DNA of 64,000 nt, taken from JACCXG01 sp963834305. Lineage in GTDB: Bacteria > Acidobacteriota > Vicinamibacteria > Vicinamibacterales > 2-12-FULL-66-21. Each line of letters begins with the position of its first letter. The first letter of the stretch is position 1. Position numbers and translations under genes: made by a program. The notes under the pieces are model-generated. The model made no database searches, had not been told where the DNA came from, and saw only the letters and a program-made list of their open reading frames with translations. The DNA lies in assembly GCA_963834305.1 (NCBI GenBank), contig CAWIAX010000002.1, positions 372,001-436,000 on the forward strand, in the 5' to 3' direction. Of this stretch, positions 34,968-44,816 are shown one piece after another.

Positions 34968-36040
34968 CGGTCACGAACCTCGTAGCGAGCGTGTGGAAGC
35001 GGCCGTCCGTCCACGGTGATGGTCGGCCCCGCGAGGTCGAAGCGCAGCGGGGTCCGGGCGGAAAGTGTGCTGGCGGCGCTGCCGGCCAGGGCGGACACGA
35101 GCAGCGGCAGGGCGATCGTCGCGTCGGCATGGACCGTGACCTGCTCGGCGTCGGTGGCCAGCTTGCCCCAGCTCTGGGCCTCTTCGAGGCTGGCGCCCGA
35201 GGCGCCGCCGAAATACGGGACGTCGGTGACGATCTGCAGCGCGTAGCGGTGGCCGCCGACCCGATCGTCGTAGAACTCGGCCTGCACGCTCGCCTGGTTG
35301 ATGAAGTTCTTCGGCGTGCCGCCGCCGATCACGACCGAGGCGGTGCGCGGGTGCCGGATGACCAGGTTGGCCGATTCGATGACGTCGCCGATCACGTCGA
35401 TCTGGCCGGCATCCGCCTCGCGGTGGCGCGCCTGCGACAGCCCCATGCCGATGGAGGAATCGGCGATCCCCGGGCAGAAGATCGGCACGCCGGCGCGGAA
35501 CGCCGCGGTCAGGATGCCGTCGCGCCCCGTCGTCTCCCAGAGGTGCCCGCCGAGCCGGTAGAGGAACTCGCGCGAGGTGAGCGGCCGGCGGTCCAGCGTC
35601 AGCGCGAACTCGGCCAGCCACTCGTCGTTCTCGACGAACTCCTGCTCGTTCGCGTAGGTGTCGTAGACGCGGTCGATGCCGTCCTTCTGCAGCTGCGCGT
35701 CGTCTTCGCGCGCGGTGCCGATGTAGTGGTGCCGGCCGCGTGTTTCGTGCAGGTCGTGATAGAGGTTGGCGCCGGTCGAGACCAGGCAGTCGATGAAGCG
35801 ATGCTCGATGAGGTGGGCGATGACGAGCCGCAGGCCGCCGGCGCTCAGGGCACCGGCGAGGCCTAGGAAGATGGTGCAGTCGTCCGCCAGCATCCGTGCC
35901 CAGATGCGCCGGGCGGTGGCGAGACTGCGCCCCTGAAACGAGATCCGCTCCATGCGCGCCAGCAGGTCGTCCGCCGAGGCGTCCGGATTCACGACGAACG
36001 GCTCGACCGGCACGCGCAGGTATCGGGACTTGTCCGACAT
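34964..36040 (-). CDS. Deoxyhypusine synthase homologue (bacterial polyamine synthase)
   Basis: 358 residues; ATG at 36040, 9 bp after a CATAGT box on the minus strand. Family signatures are intact: CTIFLGLAGALSAGGLR, LVSTGANLYHDLHE, PGIADSSIGMGL, ASVVIGGGTPKNFINQA and EEAQSWGKLATDAEQVTVHAD with the active-site lysine in SWGK. In eukaryotes this enzyme modifies eIF5A; bacteria lack eIF5A, and bacterial homologues studied so far make homospermidine or related polyamines from putrescine and NAD. The coupled agmatinase supports a polyamine role. Product identity (homospermidine or spermidine-type) cannot be read from the sequence. Confidence 0.9.
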   Translation of the reverse strand: MSDKSRYLRVPVEPFVVNPDASADDLLARMERISFQGRSLATARRIWARMLADDCTIFLGLAGALSAGGLRLVIAHLIEHRFIDCLVSTGANLYHDLHETRGRHHYIGTAREDDAQLQKDGIDRVYDTYANEQEFVENDEWLAEFALTLDRRPLTSREFLYRLGGHLWETTGRDGILTAAFRAGVPIFCPGIADSSIGMGLSQARHREADAGQIDVIGDVIESANLVIRHPRTASVVIGGGTPKNFINQASVQAEFYDDRVGGHRYALQIVTDVPYFGGASGASLEEAQSWGKLATDAEQVTVHADATIALPLLVSALAGSAASTLSARTPLRFDLAGPTITVDGRPLPHARYEVRDR

Positions 36041-36096
36041 CGGCGTTCAACTATGACACTGTTTCGCCGCTTCCCGCTCGCCCGCGGGTGCCGCGT

Positions 36097-38941
36097 CTAG
36101 AAGGCCCGGCCGATGCGGCCGAAGCTGACCACGCCGCTGCCGCGGCCCGCGCCGTCGCGGCGCCAGGCCGCGCCGGCCGTGAAGGTCACCGGAAGCGCGA
36201 AGCCGACCACGGTGTCGGTGGACAGCTCGGCGCCGATCGAGAGGCGGACGTCCGGCCAGCGCGCCCGGCCCGTCCAGGCGTGGCCGGCGTCGGCAAAGAC
36301 GGCACCGTGCAGGCTGCGGAGAAAAAGCGGAATGGTGCCGACCCCTCGGTCGATGCGTGCCAGCGGGATCCGGTAGTCCAGGTTCACGACGGCCGCGCGC
36401 GTGCCGGTCACCTCGTCCTCGGCAAAGCCGCGCAGCAGGCCGATCGCCCCCCGCCCGAAGCCGAAGCCGGCCGGCTGGGGGCCGTGTCCGGATGCGCTGA
36501 ACCGCCGCTGCGCAACGGTGTCGCCCCAGAAGCCGGCGGCGCCCGCCCGGGTGGCGATCACGGCGTGCCGCGGTCCGGCCCGCCAGTAGCGGCGCGCGTC
36601 GAGCGTTGCCGCGAAGCCGTTGCCATCGGCGCCGAGGGCGGCCGACGGCAGCTCGGTCGTCACGGCGGCACGGCCCCCTTCCTCGTCGCTGATCGAATAG
36701 CCGAACCCGCGCGCGTTGCTGAACTCCCACCCGAAGCGCAGCGACGTCGTCCGGCGGCGCGCGTCCACCGGCTCCACGCACGTGTCGCAGGCCAGTGACT
36801 CGACGTCCCGGTGGACGGCTGCGAAGGTGGTGTGCGAAAAGCGGATGCGGGAGACACGGAGCAGCAGGCCAACATCGCCTTCTGTCGTCCGCCGCAGCCC
36901 CTCGCGCCAGGGATCGGTGTCGTCCGAGAAGGCAGCGAAGAGCGTCGGACGCCATCGGTCGTAGACGTAGGCCAGCCGCAAGTCCGGCCGCGCACGGCTG
37001 GACCACCCGGCCTCGAGGCCGTAGGCATGCCGGCCCAGCGCATCGAGGGAGCCGGTCGCCGCGCCGGCGACGATCTCGCCGGCATCCGATTCGAGCGTCG
37101 GCGTCCAGAATCGCGGCAGGATGGTGCGCCACGGCGAGTACGGCCGCGAGTCGAACGATCCTGGCGAGCCGAGGTCTGGCGCCGCCGGCGACGGCTCGAC
37201 AGCCGGGCGGACCGGCATCCAGCGCGCTTCGGCGAGCGGCAGCGAGAACAGATCGTAGCCGGCCGCGGTGTAGCCGACGAACACCAGCGTCCGGCCGTCG
37301 GGAGAGACGTCGGGCGACTCGGCGCTGGCGCCCGCGTCGTCCAGTTGCGCCAGCGCGCCGGTGCCGACATCCACCGCGTGGATGCGGAACGGCTGTCCGT
37401 CCGCGGCGGACGAGAACAGCACGCGGGCACCGTCCGGCGTCCAGGCGGGGGAGGCGCTTCGCCCGCCCGGCGGGCTCGCGAGGGCACGCACGCGTCCATC
37501 TGCCGGATCCACGAGGACGATCTCCGAGGGGCCGTGCAGCCGGCGGCGCTCGGCCGCAATCCAGCGGCCGTCGGGCGACCAGCGCGGCGCGCCGAAGTCG
37601 GTCTCCGCCTCGCTCACGAGCAGCACGGGAGTCCCCGTCGCGCCGTCACGCTCGAGCGGGAGCGTGGCGAGCGCGCGCCGGTCGCTCATCTGGACGGTGC
37701 AGACGATCACGCCGGCCGGCGAGACGTCGGGATCCGCGGCGCGTGCCTCCCGGGTCAGCCGGCGGCGGCGGCCATCCGCCGGATCGACGAGATAGAGATC
37801 GGACTGCAGGCCCACGCTGCGCACGAGATCCACCTCGTCCACCACCAGCTCGGCGCCGGCGATCGCGATGCGATTCCCGAGATACCGCCTGGCGATCTGG
37901 CGGGGTGGCGCGTCGGCGTCCCGGATCTCCATCAACGCCGGAAAGTGATGCGGGCTCGCGGCGGCGTAGAACACCCGCCCGTCCGCGGCGTATCGCGGAG
38001 CGGACACGTCGAAGCCGTGATGCGTCAGCTGGCGCGGCTGCGGATCTGCCGGAGCGGTCGCGCCCGCCACTTCAGCCGCCAGCCTCGTGGCCGCCTCGAA
38101 CTCCCCCCACAGATCGCCGAGCGAGCGTCCGTACACCGCTCGATAGGCGCGCGATCCCAGGTAGGGGAGCCGCCGGGACGTTTCATCGGCCAGCTTCGCG
38201 GATGGACGCCGCGCCGTAGCGGTCGGCCAGGAACTGGTGGAAGTAGGCGCCGTAGAGATACGGAATCGCTCCCGACGGCCAGTCCAGCGTGCCGCCGTTG
38301 GCCCGATCGAGCGGCTCGAAGCGGTTGGCAGTCGCGGCCCGCCGGATCAACTGGCGAAAATCTCCCGCCGGCACGCGGCCCAGCCCGGTCGCCGCGCTCT
38401 CCTGCCACGTGGCGATCCCTTCGATCCCCCAGGTCGGCTGAAACAGGTTCGGGAAGAGCAGGGGGAAGCGCCCGAAACCGCGCCGCAGTCCGCCAATCCA
38501 GCCGCCCGCCCGGCTCAGGTGCGCCACGTGGGTGTATTCGTGCACGAACACCAGCCGGAGCCAGTCGTCGGTGTTGCCGATGCTGCTGTCCGGCCGCGGC
38601 GCGGCGGCGCTGATCTCGATCGTGTTGTAGGGGAGCGGCGTCGCCCAGCCGTTCGACAGATCGTGCTGGTCCACCAGGATCACCTGCACCCGCCCGTCGG
38701 CCGGCCCGACCGCCGCGTCCACTTCGGCGGCCGCCGCCTCCACGATTCGCGCGAGCCGCAGGGCGAGCGGCTCTTCCCGCTGGTGATAGTGGATGTCGAA
38801 GCGCGGCGTGGAGATCGTCCGGAACCGGAGCCGCGGATCGTAGCGCGTGGCCGCCGCCGCGGCCGTCGCCGCGGCCAGCATCACGCACAGCCCCGCGAGC
38901 GTGCGCAGGCGTCGCGGCCAGCGGCCGCGCCCGCCAGTCAC
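36097..38941 (-). CDS. Gluzincin metalloprotease / TolB-like propeller / outer-membrane barrel fusion, one frameshift
   Basis: About 947 residues after correction. The GTG at 38941 overlaps the upstream stop (GTGA). A signal peptide is followed by a peptidase-MA-like domain with the zinc motif VFVHEYTHVAHL (HEYTH, 134-138) and the third ligand WGIEGIATWQE (E174). An extra base near 38197 breaks the frame; it continues LADETSRRLPYLGSRAYRAV. Residues about 290-560 carry PD40 blades (APRWSPDGRWIAAE, SPAWTPDGARVLFSS, SPDVSPDGRTLVFVG). The last 350 residues look like an Omp85/BamA-type barrel (IGLLRGFAEDEVTGTRAAVVNLDYRIPL, AVFADAGHAW). The protein would thus be a self-anchored surface protease. 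It follows a peptide-binding lipoprotein gene without a gap. Confidence 0.82.
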
Positions 38942-40508
38942 CGCGACACCGGACGCCGGCGCACGTCCTTCAGGAACCCGAAGTCCGCGATCGGCGACAG
39001 CGTGACGCCGTCGAGGTCAGCCTGAAAGATCGCCACGTTCGTGCGATACCACAGCGGAACATAGGGCACGTCCTCGGCGATGCGGCGCTGCGCCTCGACG
39101 TAGAGCGCCCGGCGCTCCCCTTCGTCGGACTGCGCCGCGGCCGCCTCGATCAGCCGATCGACGTCGCGGTTCTCGTAGCGCACCCGGTTCAGTCCGACCG
39201 GCGGCATCTGCTTCGAGTGGAAGACGCGCCGCAGCATGTCGGGATCGGTAATCCCGACGAACACCGCCGTATACATCTGGAAGTTGCCGCGGACGATGTC
39301 GGCAAACAGCGTCTGCGTTTCGGTGGACCGGACGTCCACGTGGATGCCGACGCCGGCGAGGTCCTGCTGGATCGCCGCTGCCTGCAGCCGGTAGATCTCC
39401 GAGGTCGACGTCCGCAGCGTCAGCGTCAGGCGCGGGCGCGGACCGTCGCCGTCGGGATCGGGCAGGCCCGCCGCGTCGAGCAGCCGCCGGGCTTCCGCGG
39501 GATCGTGGCGGAGCGTGAAGACGTCGCGCGGCAAACGCCCACGACATCGGCGGGATGATGCCGACCGCCCTCTCGGCGAGGCCGCGGCGCAGGTAGGTGA
39601 CGATGGCGTCGCGATCCACCGCATAGCCGATCGCGCGGCGCACCGCCGCGTTGGCCAGGATCGGATGCGTCAGGTTGAGGCCGATGTAGGCGTAGTCGGT
39701 GCCGGCCGCGGTCTCGGTGCGCAGGCCGCCCTCTTCGCGCAGCTCGGCGATCACGTCGGGCGACAGATCGTTGACGACGATGTCCACGGAGCCCTTGCGC
39801 AGCTCGAGGCCGCGCATCGTGTCGTCCGGCACCACCTTCAACACGAGGCCGGCATTGGCCGGCGCGCCGCCCCAGTAGCCGGCAAACGGCTCGAGCACGA
39901 GGCGGTCGTCCGGGATGAACTGGCCGAGCCGATACGGGCCCGGTGCCGACCGGCGTCCGCGCGTTGGCCGCGCCGGATCCGGCCTGGACGATGCCCATGA
40001 CCAGGTTGACGGGAAACGACGCCGCCGCTTCCTTGAGCGTGAACTCGACGGTGTAGCGATCGATCGCGCGGACGCCGGCGACCATGCGGTAGGCGCCGGA
40101 CCGCCCGCCGAACGCCGGGTCGAGAAAGCTGCCGAAGGTGTAGACGACGTCCTCGGCGGTCAGCTCGCGGCCGTTGTGGAACGGCACGCCGCGCCGCAGA
40201 CGGGCGATGTAGGTGAGCGGGTCAGGCTGGTCGAGCGACTCGGCGAGCTCGGGAACGACCCGGAGGTCGGTGTCCACGCGGACCAGCGTGTTGAAGAGGA
40301 GCTGGTGCGCCTTCTGCGACGCTTCGTCGGCGGCAATCCGCGGGTCGAGGATCGCCGGAGAGTTGGCGATGCCGACGACGATGACGCCGGGATCGGCGGT
40401 CGCGCCGCCGCAGGACGTGGCAACCAGGGTGGCCAGGGCCGCCAGGAGCGCCCGGGCTGCCCGGACGGCCAGCGCGCCCGGCCGGCGCCGCGGGGCCCGG
40501 CCGCTCAT
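38938..40508 (-). CDS. Peptide ABC transporter substrate-binding lipoprotein (SBP_bac_5), two frameshifts
   Basis: About 522 residues after correction. ATG at 40508 overlaps the mutS stop (ATGA). The signal ends in a lipobox (TLVATSCGG). Family motifs: LDPRIAADEASQKAHQLLFNTLV, YIARLRRGVPFHNGRELTAEDVVYTF, TVEFTLKEAAASFPVNLV and, after an extra base near 39935, YRLGQFIPDDRLVLEPF; then YIGLNLTHPILANAAVRRAIGYAVDRDAIV; after a second extra base near 39532, DPAEARRLLDAAGLPDPDGDG and the end VPYVPLWYRTNVAIF. It binds oligopeptides or nickel-type ligands outside the inner membrane. No permease or ATPase genes follow; instead comes a surface protease, an unusual pairing. Confidence 0.88.
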
Positions 40509-43153
40509 TCACCGGCCTCTCGCTTGAGATCGGCCAGCAGCACCAGCGCCTGCATCGGCGTCAGGTTGTCCACGTCGAGGCTCCGCAGCGTCGTCACCGC
40601 GGGATGCTCGACCGGCTCGGGCGCCTGGAAGAGCCCGAGCTGGCGGTTCTTGACCCCCTCCGCGCTGAGCGACGGGCGCCCGCCGCGCGACAGCTCGTCG
40701 CGCTCGAGTCCGTTCAGGATCTCGCGGGCGCGGGCGACCACCGCCGGCGGCAGCCCCGCCAGCCGCGCGACCTGGATGCCGTAGCTGCGGTCCGACCGCC
40801 CCGGCGTGACCTTGCGCAGGAACACGATGTCGTCCTTCCACTCGCGGACGACGACGTGGAAGTTGGCGACGCTGGGCAGCGCGTCCGCCAGGTCGGTGAG
40901 CTCGTGGTAGTGGGTGGCGAAAATCGTCTTGGGGCGGGCCGCGCTGGTGGACGCCAGGTGCTCGGCGACCGCCCACGCCAGGCTCAGGCCGTCGAAGGTG
41001 GCGGTGCCGCGGCCGATCTCGTCGAGGATGACCAGGCTGCGCGACGTCGCGGCGTGGAGGATGTTCGCCGTCTCCTGCATCTCCACCATGAAGGTGGACT
41101 GGCCGCGCGCGATGTTGTCCGAGGCGCCGACGCGCGCGAAGATGCGATCGACGACCGGCAGCTTGGCCGACCGGGCGGCGACGAAGGAGCCGGCCTGCGC
41201 CATCAGCGACAGCAGCGCCGTCTGGCGCAGGTAGGTGGACTTGCCGCCCATGTTGGGGCCGGTGAGGATGACGAGCTGGTGTGCCGCCGCGTCGAGCGTC
41301 ACGTCGTTCGGGACGAAGGCGCCGGGGGACAGGCGCTCGACGACCGGGTGGCGGACGTCGGCCGCCACCAGCTCGTCGCCGGCGTGCATCATCGGCTTGG
41401 TGTAGTTGTGCAGCGACGCGCTTTCGGCGAGCGAGGCGAGCACGTCGAGCGACGCCAGGCCGCGGGCGGTCTCCTGCACGCGCGGCGCCTCGGCGGCCAC
41501 GCGCTGGCGCAGCGCCTCGAAGATCTCGATCTCGCGCTCGACGATCCGCTCGTCGGCGCCGAGGATCTTGTCCTCGTACTCCTTGAGCGCCGGGGTGATG
41601 AAGCGCTCGCCGCCGGCGATCGTCTGCTTGCGGTGGTAGTCCGCCGGGACGCTGGCGAGGTTCGAGCGCGAGACCTCGATGTAGTAGCCGAACACCCGGT
41701 TGTAGCGGATCTTGAGCGAGCCGATGCCGGTCCGCGCGCGCTCCGCCTCTTCCATCTCGGCGATGCGCTGCCTGCCCGACCGGCTGATGGTCCGCAGCTC
41801 GTCGAGCTCCGGGTCGACGCCGTCGCGGATGGCGCCGCCGTCGCGCGCCAGCGCCGGCGGCTCGTCGGGGACGGTGCGCTCGAGCTCCTGGCGCAGCTCC
41901 GCCAGATCGTCGAGCTCGCCGACCAGGCTGCGGACGAGCGGCGCCTGCAGGTCCTGCAGCACGGTGCGGACGCGCGGCACCGCCGCCAGCGACTGCCGCA
42001 GCGCCACCAGGTCGCGCGGCCCCGCGGTGCCGAGCGCGGCGCGCGCCACCAGCCGCTCCATGTCGTGCACGGTCTTCAGCGTGTCCTGGAGCTTGGCGCG
42101 CTCGGTGCTCCGGAACGCGCATTCCTCGACCGCGTCCAGCCGATCCTGGATCCGCTCCAGCGCGAGCAGCGGCCGCAGCAGCCACGACCGCAGCAGCCGG
42201 CCGCCCATCGAGGTGACCGTGCGATCGATGGCGTGCAGGAGCGAGCCCGTCCGTCCGCCGTCGGCCGACTCGACGACCTCCAGCGTCCGCAGCGTGGTGG
42301 GATCGACCACCAGGCAGTCGGCGCGGGTGCGGAACGACACCTCGCGGATGTGCGCGAGCTCGGCCTTCTGGGTGTCGCGCAGGTAGTGGACGAGCGCCCC
42401 GGCGGCGCGCACCGCGCTCGGATGATCGTCGAGGCCGAATCCGAACAGGCTCTGCGCCTGGAGCTGCGCCAGCAGCGCCCCGCGCGCGGCCTCCAGCTCG
42501 AACGCCCACTCGTCGACCGCCGTCACCAGCGTCGAGAGCCGCAGGGTCTGCACCATCGCCGCGGGATCGCCGCATCCGGCGGGGGTCAGGATTTCGCGCG
42601 GCCGCAGCACCGCCAGCTCGTCGAGCAGCGCCTGGCGGCTGTCGGCGCCGGCATATTCGGCCGTGGTGAACTCGCCGGTCGAGAGGTCGAGCAGCGCCAC
42701 GCCGAGGCCCGGGCCGGGTGCGGCCGGGACGATCGCCATCAGGAACGCCGGCTCGCGCGCATCGAGGTAGCTCGCGTCGGTCAGCGTGCCGGGGGACACC
42801 ACGCGCACGACTTCGCGGCGGACCAGCCCCTTGGTCTTCTTCGGATCCTCCATCTGCTCGCAGATGGCCACCCGGAAGCCCTTCCTGACCAGGCGCGCGA
42901 TGTAGCCGTCGGCGGCGTGATAGGGGAGCCCGCACATCGGGATGGCGCCGCCGGACGCGTCTTTCGCCCGGGAGGTGAGGGTGAGCTCGAGCGCGCGCGA
43001 GGCGGTCAGCGCGTCCTCGTAGAACATCTCGTAGAAGTCGCCCATCCGGAAGAAGACGATGGCGTCGCGATGCTGGCGCTTGGCTTCGAAGTACTGCCGC
43101 ATGGCCGGGGTCGCCCCGGCGGGAGCGGACGGCGCGGGAGAGGAGGACGACAT
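40505..43153 (-). CDS. mutS: DNA mismatch repair protein MutS
   Basis: 882 residues from the ATG at 43153 (an upstream ATG at 43189 lies within the promoter). Full MutS: mismatch-binding FFRMGDFYEMFYEDA (F-x-E motif), connector and lever regions, clamp, and the ATPase: Walker A LTGPNMGGKSTYLRQ, ASDNIARGQSTFMVEMQET, Walker B LVILDEIGRGTATFDG, FATHYHEL. Ends with the usual helix-turn-helix and tail (PMQALVLLADLKREA). It recognises mispairs and recruits MutL. Translational coupling to the peptide-binding lipoprotein gene is unusual and probably reflects compact layout rather than function. Confidence 0.97.
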   Translation of the reverse strand: MSSSSPAPSAPAGATPAMRQYFEAKRQHRDAIVFFRMGDFYEMFYEDALTASRALELTLTSRAKDASGGAIPMCGLPYHAADGYIARLVRKGFRVAICEQMEDPKKTKGLVRREVVRVVSPGTLTDASYLDAREPAFLMAIVPAAPGPGLGVALLDLSTGEFTTAEYAGADSRQALLDELAVLRPREILTPAGCGDPAAMVQTLRLSTLVTAVDEWAFELEAARGALLAQLQAQSLFGFGLDDHPSAVRAAGALVHYLRDTQKAELAHIREVSFRTRADCLVVDPTTLRTLEVVESADGGRTGSLLHAIDRTVTSMGGRLLRSWLLRPLLALERIQDRLDAVEECAFRSTERAKLQDTLKTVHDMERLVARAALGTAGPRDLVALRQSLAAVPRVRTVLQDLQAPLVRSLVGELDDLAELRQELERTVPDEPPALARDGGAIRDGVDPELDELRTISRSGRQRIAEMEEAERARTGIGSLKIRYNRVFGYYIEVSRSNLASVPADYHRKQTIAGGERFITPALKEYEDKILGADERIVEREIEIFEALRQRVAAEAPRVQETARGLASLDVLASLAESASLHNYTKPMMHAGDELVAADVRHPVVERLSPGAFVPNDVTLDAAAHQLVILTGPNMGGKSTYLRQTALLSLMAQAGSFVAARSAKLPVVDRIFARVGASDNIARGQSTFMVEMQETANILHAATSRSLVILDEIGRGTATFDGLSLAWAVAEHLASTSAARPKTIFATHYHELTDLADALPSVANFHVVVREWKDDIVFLRKVTPGRSDRSYGIQVARLAGLPPAVVARAREILNGLERDELSRGGRPSLSAEGVKNRQLGLFQAPEPVEHPAVTTLRSLDVDNLTPMQALVLLADLKREAGE

Positions 43154-43179
43154 GTCGGATAAAGAATGGGAAGGAGGCG

Positions 43180-43187
43180 AGTATAAC
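43180..43187. promoter_or_regulatory. Overlapping divergent -10 boxes of mutS and tsaB
   Basis: On the plus strand TATAAC (43182-43187) ends 8 bp before the tsaB TTG. On the minus strand TATACT (43185-43180) lies 26 bp before the mutS ATG and carries an upstream TGT, an extended -10. The two boxes share four bases, so the two promoters must compete. No strong -35 is visible for either. Confidence 0.5.
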
Positions 43188-43195
43188 ATTGGGGT

Positions 43196-43894
43196 TTGCT
43201 CATCCTGGCCCTCGACACGACCTCGCGCGCCGGCAGCGTCGCCGTTCTACGCCGCGACGTGGTGCTGGCGGAAACCTCCGGCGACGCGTCCATCACGCAC
43301 GGACAGCGGCTGCCTGGCGATCTGCTGCGGACGCTCGATGCGGCAGGCGTGCGGGTCGGCCAGCTCGACCTGCTCGCGGTGGTGGCCGGCCCCGGCTCCT
43401 TCACCGGCCTCCGCGTCGGCATCGCCTCGATGCAGGGGCTGGCGTTTGCCCGGCGGCTGCAGATCGTGCCGATCTCGAGCCTCGAGGCGCTCGCGGGCCA
43501 CGCCGCGGACAGCTCGCCCGGCGACCCCTGGCTGGCGCCCTGGATCGACGCCCAGCGGGGCGAGGTCTTTGCCAGCCTCTACGCGCCAGGCGGCGACGCC
43601 GTCGCCGAGCCGCCCACGGCAGCGGCCCCCGCCGCGACGCTGGCGGCCTGGCGGACCACGCTCGGCACGCGGGCGGTGCGCTTCCTGGGCGACGGCGCCG
43701 TGCGCTACCGCGACGTCATCAGCGCAACGCTGGCGGGACAGGCGGTGGTGGACAGCTACGTGCCGGCGCTTGCCGTGCCGGCCGGGCGCCTGGCGTCCCG
43801 GGACCCGTCACGCGCGGTGCTGCCGCACGCGGTCGTGCCCATCTACGTGCGCCGCTCCGACGCCGAACTGGCCCGCGAGAAACAGCCGCGATGA
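43196..43894 (+). CDS. tsaB: tRNA threonylcarbamoyladenosine biosynthesis protein TsaB
   Basis: 232 residues; TTG start at 43196 fixed by the N-terminal motif LILALDTTSRAGSVAVL. ASKHA-fold signatures: LDLLAVVAGPGSFTGLRVGIASMQGLAF and WIDAQRGEVFASLY. TsaB is the non-catalytic partner of TsaD and TsaE in making t6A37 of ANN-decoding tRNAs. rimI follows with an ATGA overlap, the common bacterial order. Confidence 0.93.
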   Translation: MLILALDTTSRAGSVAVLRRDVVLAETSGDASITHGQRLPGDLLRTLDAAGVRVGQLDLLAVVAGPGSFTGLRVGIASMQGLAFARRLQIVPISSLEALAGHAADSSPGDPWLAPWIDAQRGEVFASLYAPGGDAVAEPPTAAAPAATLAAWRTTLGTRAVRFLGDGAVRYRDVISATLAGQAVVDSYVPALAVPAGRLASRDPSRAVLPHAVVPIYVRRSDAELAREKQPR

Positions 43895-44382
43895 GCGTCC
43901 GGGCCGAGGGCGTGGTCGTCGAGCGCATGGCGAGCGGCGACGACCTCGACGCCGTCTCGGCGCTCGAGGCGCGCTGCTTCACGAATCCCTGGACCCGCGA
44001 CATGCTGGCGCGGGAGCTGGCCCAGTCCGACGTCGCGCACGTCTTCGTGCTGCGCCTGCCGGGGGTGGCCGTGGCCGCCTTCTGCGCCTGCTGGATCGTC
44101 GCCGACCAGCTGCACGTGAACACCATCGCGGTGGACCCGGAGCACCGGCGCAGCGGCCTCGGCGCGCACCTCATGCGGCACGTGCTGGCGGAGGCAGCGC
44201 GGCGCGGCGCCACGAGCGCGACGCTGGAGGTCCGGGAATCGAACGAACCGGCCCGCCGGCTCTACGAATCCCTCGGTTTCGCGGTCACCGCCACCCGCCT
44301 GCGGTACTACACCCAGCCCGAGGAACATGCCCTGATCCTGTGGAAACAGGGGCTGTCCGACCTCTGCAATCCGGAATCTTGA
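43891..44382 (+). CDS. rimI: Ribosomal protein S18-alanine N-acetyltransferase RimI
   Basis: 163 residues; ATG at 43891 overlaps the tsaB stop. GNAT fold: CFTNPWTRDMLARELAQSD, the acetyl-CoA loop AVDPEHRRSGLGAHLMRHVL, and LEVRESNEPARRLYESLGF with a conserved tyrosine. It acetylates the N-terminal alanine of S18 and possibly other proteins. The stop codon falls inside a 20-bp direct repeat. Confidence 0.9.
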   Translation: MSVRAEGVVVERMASGDDLDAVSALEARCFTNPWTRDMLARELAQSDVAHVFVLRLPGVAVAAFCACWIVADQLHVNTIAVDPEHRRSGLGAHLMRHVLAEAARRGATSATLEVRESNEPARRLYESLGFAVTATRLRYYTQPEEHALILWKQGLSDLCNPES

Positions 44383-44410
44383 AGTGGCGTATCCCGAATC
44401 TTGAAGCGGC
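44369..44410 (+). repeat. Two 20-bp direct repeats
   Basis: ATCCGGAATCTTGAAGTGGC (44369-44388) and ATCCCGAATCTTGAAGCGGC (44391-44410) match at 18 of 20 positions, 22 bp apart. The first copy contains the rimI stop codon. No gene or hairpin explains them. Confidence 0.6.
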
Positions 44411-44477
44411 TGCCCGCTTATGCTACCGTGCCCCTATGATTGCGCGTGCTTTGTAGGATCGCTTCAAGGAGGCGGAA

Positions 44478-44726
44478 ATGCCGACAGACTTCGAAGAGCT
44501 GAAGCGTCAACTGCTGCAGACCGACGAGGAGTACCGCCATCTCGCAACGCAACACCACGACCTCGACGAGAAAGTGCACAATCTGACCGCCCGCAACTAC
44601 CTCTCAGAACCCGAACAGCTCGAAGAAGTAGCCCTCAAGAAGCGAAAACTCCAGTTGAAAGACCAGATGGAGGACCTCCTCCGCCGCCGCCTCACCAGCG
44701 ATTCCGTGCAGATGTCCCGCGGCTGA
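44478..44726 (+). CDS. YdcH-family (DUF465) small protein
   Basis: 82 residues; ATG at 44478 with AAGGAGG upstream. The family pattern is clear: LKRQLLQTDEEYRHLATQHHDLDEKV followed by NYLSEPEQLEEVALKKRKLQLKDQMEDLL. It should fold as a two-helix coiled-coil hairpin. Function is unknown; cytoplasmic. It precedes the phosphatidylethanolamine genes and may be in the same transcript. Confidence 0.9.
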   Translation: MPTDFEELKRQLLQTDEEYRHLATQHHDLDEKVHNLTARNYLSEPEQLEEVALKKRKLQLKDQMEDLLRRRLTSDSVQMSRG

Positions 44727-44816
44727 CGACAACCGGCATCCCATATGGCCGGAAGCGCGCGCCCGCCTGATGGCCGGGCCCGTTTCCGGCCCCCTGTTTC
44801 CCAACGTGCTCACTTC

